Source: Candidatus Thorarchaeota archaeon (GTDB taxonomy: Archaea; Asgardarchaeota; Thorarchaeia; Thorarchaeales; Thorarchaeaceae). Taken from it: a stretch of 35,963 nt of DNA. The stretch is taken from positions 1-35,963 of the forward strand of contig JAUWOU010000018.1 of NCBI GenBank assembly GCA_030612005.1. The letters run 5' to 3'. The position numbers and the translations under genes were made by a program. Below, piece after piece: positions 29,130 through 35,963 of the stretch. Position 1 is the stretch's first letter; each line of letters starts with the position of its first letter. The notes beneath the pieces are model-generated. The model worked only from the letters and a program-made list of their open reading frames with translations. It was not told the DNA's origin and did no database searches.

Positions 29130-29468
29130 ATGTCGCGGAAACGAAAACAAAAAGAAACAGGCACAACACAGATGAGTTTGAGAGAGCAGCTCTTGGGTGG
29201 CCTCTCTGTAGGTGCTCCTTCCGGTAAGAAACGTGAAGTTTCCGTGATGACAAGAATGAGTGGGGATATCGTTGAAGTGCTGGATGCATTGGTAGAACTA
29301 GACATATTCAAGAGTCGTTCTGAAGCCGTTTCCGCTTTTGTGGAACAAGCAATCATAGCTCGCGGATCAATGTTTGAAGAAATCAAGACCCAAGCAAGTG
29401 AGATTCGTAAACTGCGTGACTCAGCAAAACGCCACGCGTTTGAGGCTTTCCAAGAAGATTCGAAATAA
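29130..29468 (+). CDS. Ribbon-helix-helix (CopG/Arc-like) DNA-binding protein
   Basis: KREVSVMTRMSGDIVEVLDALVELDIFKSRSEAVSAFVEQAII fits a beta-strand plus two-helix RHH pattern. Confidence 0.78.
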   Translation: MSRKRKQKETGTTQMSLREQLLGGLSVGAPSGKKREVSVMTRMSGDIVEVLDALVELDIFKSRSEAVSAFVEQAIIARGSMFEEIKTQASEIRKLRDSAKRHAFEAFQEDSK

Positions 29469-29536
29469 TACCTTTTCCAATTTTTGATCTGGTTACTTTT
29501 ATCTTTCAAGGAACAATAATAATAAAGAAAAGAAAA

Positions 29537-29556
29537 GGGGAAGCAATCGCTTCCCC
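29537..29556 (-). terminator. Stem-loop GGGGAAGC-GATT-GCTTCCCC followed on the minus strand by TTTTCTTTTCTTT
   Basis: Perfect 8-bp stem, 4-nt loop, T-rich tail; lies between the convergent RHH and repeat-protein genes. Confidence 0.75.
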
Positions 29557-29599
29557 AATTGACATCCTCTCAATAATAAGAGGAATTACCACATGAGCC

Positions 29600-29977
29600 C
29601 TATATTGGCAGTAACCAGATTGGACCTCTTCGCTCGAATGGAGCGTAATCCGGCATGATTTCAATTGGACCTCTTCGCTCAAATGGAGCATAGTCCGGCA
29701 TAATCTCGATAGGTCCCCTTCTAAATCCCGGCTTGCGATCTGGAACAATCTCAATAGGTCCTCTTCTGAACATCAAGTTCGGGTCCTGTGTTAGGAGGTA
29801 TTCTCCGATATGAACACCCTCATCGTCAGTAACCACATCCTCCATAGCCGTGTCGATTACAACGATTTCGGTGGTAACGCTTGTGAATCCTACATAGAGT
29901 ATGGATCCAAATACGATGACTGAAAGAAGTAGAAACATTCCGACAGCCACTCTACCTGCATTTTTAGTTGCACTCAC
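29600..29977 (-). CDS. Single-TM protein with C-terminal 15-aa tandem repeats (RRGPIEIMPDYAPFE)
   Basis: TM VAVGMFLLLSVIVFGSILYVGF. Start at GTG 29977 preferred because GAGGAGA precedes it; ORF extends to 29992. Confidence 0.75.
   Translation of the reverse strand: MSATKNAGRVAVGMFLLLSVIVFGSILYVGFTSVTTEIVVIDTAMEDVVTDDEGVHIGEYLLTQDPNLMFRRGPIEIVPDRKPGFRRGPIEIMPDYAPFERRGPIEIMPDYAPFERRGPIWLLPI
29603..29767 (-). repeat. 45-bp tandem coding repeats, about 3.7 units
   Basis: RRGPIEIVPDRKPGF / RRGPIEIMPDYAPFE / RRGPIEIMPDYAPFE / RRGPIWLLPI. Confidence 0.9.
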
Positions 29978-30084
29978 TTTTTTTCTCCTCACTCAATTAA
30001 GGCATCAGACACCGATGTTTATCGACGGAGGTTTCTCATTAGTCGGAGTGACGCTCCAGCTTTGATGGTATCTCGCGAACGCCT

Positions 30085-30099
30085 TGTAATAGTATTACA
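30085..30099. promoter_or_regulatory. Candidate operator TGTAAT-AGT-ATTACA upstream of the repeat-protein gene
   Basis: Perfect 6-nt inverted repeat; 13-nt core is the exact reverse complement of the core at 29055-29067. Confidence 0.75.
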
Positions 30100-30328
30100 C
30101 GATACATGTAATAAGGTTTTTGTAAGTGTGAATATGCAATAAATAATATGAAATGAGTATTGCTACACAAAATAGAATTACCTCAAACCGCGAAACCCTC
30201 TACTAAAGGACAAAGTAACGGATCAAAACTTGAATATAGTCATGGTTTGTGTGTACAATATATACTGTCTATCCTAATTGAATTAATAAGATTCAAGTCT
30301 GATTTAATTTAGTTTTGAGGTTTTTACA

Positions 30329-31093
30329 ATGGGTGTAGACTTTGACAAACTCAGGGATAAGGTCCTTGAAAAAATGAATAAAGGAAAATCTGGCGACGTT
30401 GGCAATGAGCTGAGAAAAGCCTTTGAAAAGATTGAAACTTCTGAGTTCCAGATTTTTGGTGAGATTATGAAGGATGCTATTTTAGTGGATCCTGCAATGT
30501 TCTCAGAAAAGGCATATATTCTGTTTGATAAGATGATGCGTGCAAGGAAAGCAGACAAACTAGCCGAATATGAGAGATTTTTCGTCCAGAACTTTTGTAA
30601 ACTACCTGGTGAGGAATTCTCAGTCATTTGTGATGGCTGGGTCGAAACAGGCAAGTCTGTGATTAAGGGTCAAGTCTTCGTTTCTGACCTTCGTATCATC
30701 GCAACAGGTGTGCAGGAAGCTAAGAAAGCTAGGGTAAGTGGAGGCGGTGTATTCGCATTCCTAAGCCTAATTCAGCTGGGTAGCTACATGTACAACAAAT
30801 CCATCATGGAGCAGATAACGGCGGGAATCACAGAAGGTTTCACAATGGTGAACTATGGCGTTCTCTACCCGATTAGGGGTGGTTACAACATCGAGAGGGA
30901 AGCAAAGGGATTCAGAGCAAAGATCAATGATAGAGTCAACTTCCAAGTTGACGTACCCTACAAAAACAAGAAGGGTGAGCAAGAGATTGCAGATATTGAC
31001 GTTTCAGTTGTTGTCAACATCAAGGATCCTGATATACAGGCTAAACTCGATAAAGTCGAAGCAATTGTCAGGGCTCATGCAAAGCCTGTATAA
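30329..31093 (+). CDS. Hypothetical protein with possible bacterial-PH/GRAM-like domain
   Basis: LPGEEFSVICDGWVETGKSVIKGQVFVSDLRIIATG resembles PH/GRAM strands; helical N-terminus. Confidence 0.65.
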   Translation: MGVDFDKLRDKVLEKMNKGKSGDVGNELRKAFEKIETSEFQIFGEIMKDAILVDPAMFSEKAYILFDKMMRARKADKLAEYERFFVQNFCKLPGEEFSVICDGWVETGKSVIKGQVFVSDLRIIATGVQEAKKARVSGGGVFAFLSLIQLGSYMYNKSIMEQITAGITEGFTMVNYGVLYPIRGGYNIEREAKGFRAKINDRVNFQVDVPYKNKKGEQEIADIDVSVVVNIKDPDIQAKLDKVEAIVRAHAKPV

Positions 31094-31115
31094 TTCTCGA
31101 TTGTTAGTTTAATCC

Positions 31116-31171
31116 AAGCATGCTTCTCCTACTGATGGGAGCTGCATGCCTTGGAGTTTGTTTTTCTCTTT
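31116..31171 (+). terminator. Stem-loop AAGCATGC…GCATGCCTT followed by a T-rich tract
   Basis: GCATGC/GCATGC outer stem with inner CTCC/GGAG pairing, then ttggagtttgtttttctcttt, downstream of 30329-31093. Confidence 0.5.
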
Positions 31172-31236
31172 GAATGTGTTAAGAATCAATCAATGTGTAA
31201 TTGAAATCTATTGCCGATGAATTGAAACGAGATCTC

Positions 31237-31377
31237 CTAGATATCTGCACTGCATTTCGAACACTTGGACAGCCCTTGCTCAGTTTTTGCTTCGCAGTAT
31301 GGACAGATGACCAAAACCTTGGCATCAGGGGATACTCCTGTACCCGGACCTGACCTCTTGAATGTGGTTCCATCCAT
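31237..31377 (-). CDS. 46-aa zinc-ribbon protein missed by the 60-aa ORF cutoff
   Basis: ATG at 31377 to TAG at 31237: MDGTTFKRSGPGTGVSPDAKVLVICPYCEAKTEQGLSKCSKCSADI*; CxxC…CxxC. Confidence 0.65.
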   Translation of the reverse strand: MDGTTFKRSGPGTGVSPDAKVLVICPYCEAKTEQGLSKCSKCSADI

Positions 31378-31468
31378 CAAACAATTATTGAATAAATATT
31401 CGATTATTGTAATAGTTCTTCTCCTCAGAAAACGAATGTGATATCCGGACTATCTAGGTCAGTCGAAG

Positions 31469-33037
31469 TTGCAAAATGAATACCAAAACATTGATGTACA
31501 ACGTCAGCTTAATCTTATCAATTCCGCTAACCTGAGGTCTTTGAGAGTGAAGTCACTTGGTACCATAACTATGTGTTTTCCACATGTCGATGAAGATACA
31601 AAGACTATACTCCAGTCAGTGATGGATGAAGCAGAAGATATTACTGACTTCACAGAAAGACTATGCGACAAAGTATGTTCAGAACCTTCATCTCCATTGT
31701 TGGAGTATTTTGCATTATATTTTCCTTATATCATCAATTACTATAATTTGATTGATAGGTTGGAAACAGCTAGAAAGGTGTCTGACCTAGCTGAACCTCT
31801 ACTCCTGATCACTAAGGTGGAAAAAGGTCTGAGAATTAGTTGGGATGAGATGAAATCTTCTCTTGTGAACGCACTCAATGTTGCTCCCAATGACTGGATC
31901 ACGACTCATCTATACCTGACCTGGAGAATCGTGGCGGAGCGAATCTTCACAGAGTCTGATGTTGATGTCAGACCAATTGAAGCAGTCACTTCTAGTGTGA
32001 ATGAGAACAATGATTTGAAATTCTTCAAATCATATCTTCTCCGGATTGAAGCAATGGCTTTTCTGAGGGAGTATAAAAGAAAGGATGTAGTGATACTACT
32101 AAGACAAGCACTTACAATAGCAAGAAAGTTCGATGACCAGATTATGGTTGCAAAACTTCTTCATTTTCTTGCCAATTATATCAAGCATACTGATGTAAAA
32201 CAGGCAATAGATCTGCTAATCTCATCCAGAGAACTCAGCGAGCAGTTAGGATACAGGTATGGGATTGGTCGGGTTCAGCTTGAATTGGGTTTCATCATGG
32301 GATTACGGGGAGAGTTGGATGCTGCAATCGAATATCATTTTGAATACAGTGCAATTCGAGAGTCATTAGGTCGTTCTGCAACCTTCATGAACTCCGTCAT
32401 CGCTTCTCACTACAACCAGGCTGGAAATGGAGAAAAAGCACTGGAATTAGCAAAGACCACACTCGCTCTGGCAGATTCTGAAAGTCGAGACCTTGCATAC
32501 ACTCGTGCACAAATAGCTTGGGCATTGATCATTCTTGGTAGGTTCGATGAGGCAAAGGCTGAGCTCGCAGTCAGTCATGAGCTAGCATCAAAGTCGGGTG
32601 ACTCACTGCAAATGGCGTGGTACAACATGGTGGAAGGTATTCTTGACAAAGCAGAAAGTAACTTTGATAATGCTGTCACAAACTTCAAAGAAGTGCTGAA
32701 ATACTATGAAGAAGATCCTATTCTTGTCATTCAGAACATATGTCTTCTCAATCTCACTGAGATTGAAATCGAAATGCTCACAGACGAATCATTGGATGAG
32801 AAATCAGATTCATCAGGTCCTTGGATGCAAAAATTAGTGGAACATGCTGAAAAGAATGATCTCCCCGGTGTTGCAGCTCGTGCATTGCTACTCAAGGCCA
32901 AACTCCGTCACAAACAGGGACAATATGATGAAGTTCGAAAGATACTCAAAGAAGTTAAGAAAATCGCTCAAGCTCCAAGCATGAAGTATCTCAATGACCT
33001 GGTAATCTCTATGTTCCCTGACATAATTGTCACATAG
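31469..33037 (+). CDS. TPR-containing protein
   Basis: 522-aa, TPR-like helical pairs (YTRAQIAWALIILGRFDEAKAELAVSHELA…). TTG start. Confidence 0.78.
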   Translation: MQNEYQNIDVQRQLNLINSANLRSLRVKSLGTITMCFPHVDEDTKTILQSVMDEAEDITDFTERLCDKVCSEPSSPLLEYFALYFPYIINYYNLIDRLETARKVSDLAEPLLLITKVEKGLRISWDEMKSSLVNALNVAPNDWITTHLYLTWRIVAERIFTESDVDVRPIEAVTSSVNENNDLKFFKSYLLRIEAMAFLREYKRKDVVILLRQALTIARKFDDQIMVAKLLHFLANYIKHTDVKQAIDLLISSRELSEQLGYRYGIGRVQLELGFIMGLRGELDAAIEYHFEYSAIRESLGRSATFMNSVIASHYNQAGNGEKALELAKTTLALADSESRDLAYTRAQIAWALIILGRFDEAKAELAVSHELASKSGDSLQMAWYNMVEGILDKAESNFDNAVTNFKEVLKYYEEDPILVIQNICLLNLTEIEIEMLTDESLDEKSDSSGPWMQKLVEHAEKNDLPGVAARALLLKAKLRHKQGQYDEVRKILKEVKKIAQAPSMKYLNDLVISMFPDIIVT

Positions 33038-33214
33038 TTTCTCCCCACAAACTGTGAAGCCACTCCTTTCGATTCGTTTTCGCAACAAATGTGGTTCAAT
33101 ATAGTTTACTGTGCTTCTTTAGAAAAGCCGAAGGAATTAAGTACAAGCGTTTTTCGTTTTGGCGTAGCATCGTCTGTCGAAAGATGGACGTTTGAAACGG
33201 ATTCGTGATATAAT

Positions 33215-34523
33215 ATGAGTCGAAAAGTATGTATCGCAGGTGGCGCTGCAACTCCATTCGATTATCCTATGCACATAACCCCAGAGGCTATGGCTGCCAA
33301 CTGTATTGTAGAAACGCAACAGGACGTTCCTGACTTTACTCTCAGGGACCTCGATTTTATGGTTTATTCGCATTTCTCAGTACATTTTGGTAAGCAACTC
33401 TGCCCAGAGAGTGAAATGGATTCGTCCATCTACCCTGGATTGGATTGTGCACGATCACTTAGGATTAGTCGGGTTGCCCCATGTGCGAATCGAAAACGGT
33501 GGAAATACAGGAGGTTCAGCTCTCTACGGCGCTTTCTTAGCTGTAAAGTCTGGATTGTTTGATTGCGTGGGAGTTTATGGTTGGGAGACCATGGACAACG
33601 TTACCCAGTCACAGGGTAGCGAGTTCATTGCACTTGCTTCGGACACTAGGTACGAGGCGCTTGCAGGCGGCATCTACCCAATCTACTACGCTGCTATGGC
33701 GTACAAATTCATGAAAGAGAACAACCTCACTGAGGAGGATTTTGCCATGGCTGCCATAAAGAACAGAAATTATGCTGCAGACAATGAAAAGTCACAGTTC
33801 TACAGGAGCGACTATAACAACCCCAAGTCACCCTATTACAAGAAGACCCTCACTGTCGAAGACGTCATGGAGAGTCGTCTTATCAGCTACCCGCTGAAGC
33901 GTCTGGACTGTTGTCTCATGAGCCGCGGTGGTGCCTTCACCCTCGTCACAAGCGAGGAGTGGGCAAAGAAGCATGCTGCCGGTAACTACGTCGAAATAGC
34001 TGGTGCCGGTCTTAGCAGCTGCACAATCCGTGCAGGCGACCGAATAGACTATCCCGGTTGGAATGAGAAATACGGAAAGGGATACCCCGACATGACCGAG
34101 TTCGCAGCCTGTCGCCATTCTGGTGAGGTTGCTTACGACATGGCTGGTATCGAATACAAGAATGCTGCAAAGGAGATTGACGTTGCTGAGGTTCATGATG
34201 CTTTCAGCAGCTCTGAAACCCAGATCTACAAAGCACTCCACTGGTGCGACAAGGACAACATTCAGGAGTTCGTGCGCGAGAAGCGTACATTCCTAGACGG
34301 TGATGTCCCCACTAACATTGGAGGCGGTTTGATGGGTTACGGTCACCCTGTAGGCGCGACCGGAATTATGAGTACTCTCGAGACCATGTATCATCTTAAC
34401 GATACTGCTCCCAAGAAACACCTGAGTTCCAAGACTTACGTCAAAGATGCAGACACTGGTCTTGTCAACAGCCACGCAGGTACTGGAACCAGTATCTCAA
34501 ACTTCATTCTCAGGAGGCCATAA
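33215..34523 (+). pseudogene. Thiolase-fold protein (SCP-x/archaeal thiolase-like) interrupted by a frameshift near 33418-33446
   Basis: N-terminal part in ORF 33215-33562, remainder in ORF 33387-34523 (+1 frame): PHVRIENGGNTGGSALYGAF, DVAEVHDAFSSSE, GGGLMGYGHPVGATG. Confidence 0.8.
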
Positions 34524-34525
34524 AG

Positions 34526-35188
34526 ATGGGTGACAAGCGAATGCATAAGATCCCAGGCCATAACGACATCAAGTGGGATGACAAGAACTCTGACAAATTC
34601 CGAGGCGACATCAAGGAAACCGGCATTGGTTTCATGGGCTACGATTTTGATTCAGCCACGGAGCAGTTTAAGGTCTTTCTCCATTACGACCAGTTGTACT
34701 ACTGGAAGTATGGTGAGGTCTCTAAACTCGGTAAGGGTTTTGTTGAAGGCGAATTCTGGGGAACTCAGTGTCCCAAGTGTGGTGACAAGTTCTTCCCGCC
34801 GAGGGTGAATTGCTGGCGACTCGATTGCAATTTGGAGCGCAGCGATTGGATCAAACTTTCAGAAACTGGGATTGTGCATACATTTACGATCGCGGGGTGG
34901 TCGGGAAAAAGTAGTCTGAAACGACATCCGTTCGTACTTGCTTACGTTATTGTCGATGGTTGCAATACATCTATCGCAAACGAGATCCGTAACATCGAAC
35001 CCTGGGATCCTGAATTTGGTATGCCCGTCAAGGTAGTCTGGAAGCCGAAGGCGGAAAGACAGGGAACTGTGACCGATTGGTGGTTCGAGCCCGCAGATGG
35101 TTGGAAGGCAGGTCCCATGACTCCTGAAAAGGAGCGCATGAAGAAGCTCTGTCAGCCAGTCATAGAATGGGTCCAGACCATGAAATAA
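34526..35188 (+). CDS. DUF35 (Zn-ribbon plus OB-fold) acyl-CoA-associated protein
   Basis: FWGTQCPKCGDKFFPPRVNCWRLDCN rubredoxin-like Zn ribbon, then OB-fold-like strands; 2 nt after the thiolase stop. Confidence 0.88.
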   Translation: MGDKRMHKIPGHNDIKWDDKNSDKFRGDIKETGIGFMGYDFDSATEQFKVFLHYDQLYYWKYGEVSKLGKGFVEGEFWGTQCPKCGDKFFPPRVNCWRLDCNLERSDWIKLSETGIVHTFTIAGWSGKSSLKRHPFVLAYVIVDGCNTSIANEIRNIEPWDPEFGMPVKVVWKPKAERQGTVTDWWFEPADGWKAGPMTPEKERMKKLCQPVIEWVQTMK

Positions 35189-35239
35189 CACATCAATAAT
35201 GTAAGAGCTGGTGGTCAATAGACTTCCAGCTCTTCACTC

Positions 35240-35824
35240 TTATTTTTCTATAAATTCCCACTTGGTGTCTTTACCGTGCCAGAGAAACTCGTGGAGTTCC
35301 TGAACTGATGTAAAGCGATATGATTGCATCACTACATCACACGCCATCTGGAAGTACATGTATGAAACTCCGTCACTTACTGGTTCGGGATCTCCTTCCA
35401 AGATTGGGAACAATTCTATCAATGCCTCGTATATCGTATCGTGATAGATTATGTATGCTCCTTCACCTCCAAGACTCAAAATGTGTGATGCAATGAAGAT
35501 TCCACATTGTTCCAGTTCGAGAAATTTATCGATAAATCCTATTGGTTCGATATCCTCTACTAGGATTAGTTTGAATGCATCTTTGAGGTCTTCTACTGAG
35601 TTGCTTTCAATGAAGGGTAGAACAGTTCGTGATGCAAGCATCGTATTGTTTACAAGAAATTCTCCAACCTCCTCTTTAAACTCCTCGTCAGGTAGTTCCA
35701 AAAATGCTCCAATGTGGATTCCTGCCCACCTCGCTAGATACCCCTGTCCTATTACTTCCTGAAAATATGTTGACTTTCTGAATGTTTCAATATATCCCCA
35801 AACTGGTTCGATTTCCTTTGTCAT
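35240..35824 (-). CDS. Hypothetical protein
   Basis: 194-aa acidic/helical ORF; no family recognised. Confidence 0.65.
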   Translation of the reverse strand: MTKEIEPVWGYIETFRKSTYFQEVIGQGYLARWAGIHIGAFLELPDEEFKEEVGEFLVNNTMLASRTVLPFIESNSVEDLKDAFKLILVEDIEPIGFIDKFLELEQCGIFIASHILSLGGEGAYIIYHDTIYEALIELFPILEGDPEPVSDGVSYMYFQMACDVVMQSYRFTSVQELHEFLWHGKDTKWEFIEK

Positions 35825-35963
35825 TTCATTACATCCTGCATTGTGTTATACTATTCATCATTTTAAAACTCATCCAGTTTTGTTTGATTATTACTAGCCG
35901 CTTTCTTAGGCCACTTAATAACGCCCTCTTGGTTCTCACTTGCAGAATGGCAATCTATACATA

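Noticed and set aside
28907-29509. 200-aa - strand ORF over the RHH gene
   Set aside because: Antisense shadow of the RHH gene; the RHH frame has a recognisable motif and its own promoter/operator.
29603-29767. CRISPR-like array
   Set aside because: Repeats are contiguous, in frame, 45 bp, without unique spacers; they are coding repeats.
31405-31420. Third partial copy of the RHH operator (TGTAATAGT near the TPR gene)
   Set aside because: Only one half plus spacer matches and the second half-site is absent.
33387-33562. Programmed +1 frameshifting in the thiolase gene
   Set aside because: No recognisable slippery site or stimulator; an indel near the GGATT repeats or an assembly error is simpler.

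Overview
The window looks archaeal. Promoters are BRE/TATA-like, starts are often TTG or GTG, and it encodes archaeal-type PanB, Lrp, RHH and DUF35 proteins. An Asgard-type genome is my guess, not proven. Main content in order: a LeuB/LeuC/LeuD-type operon; an FAH-family hydrolase; TPR proteins; a PHP phosphoesterase; an MFS transporter; a membrane-anchored subtilase; an atypical P-type ATPase; PanB; DUF1858 and SCP2 proteins; glutamine synthetase with a divergent Lrp regulator; a pair of paralogous small HTH regulators flanking a YkgJ-like protein; a two-HTH regulator; a three-domain APH-M23-class III aminotransferase fusion; an AlkP-superfamily phosphodiesterase; a threonine/serine dehydratase; an RHH regulator convergent with a one-TM tandem-repeat protein; a TPR protein; and a frameshifted thiolase-fold gene with a DUF35 partner. 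Most interesting signals: (1) an identical 13-nt palindrome (GTAATACTATTAC) at the promoters of both the RHH gene and the repeat-protein gene, suggesting an undescribed two-gene module; (2) a thiolase-fold protein lacking the nucleophilic Cys, paired with DUF35, reminiscent of Ltp2/ChsH2-type aldolases; (3) duplicated HTH regulators sharing a conserved promoter/operator block; (4) a subtilase with a C-terminal half resembling site-1 protease. No rRNA, tRNA, CRISPR array or transposase was found. All family calls are by eye and no searches were run.
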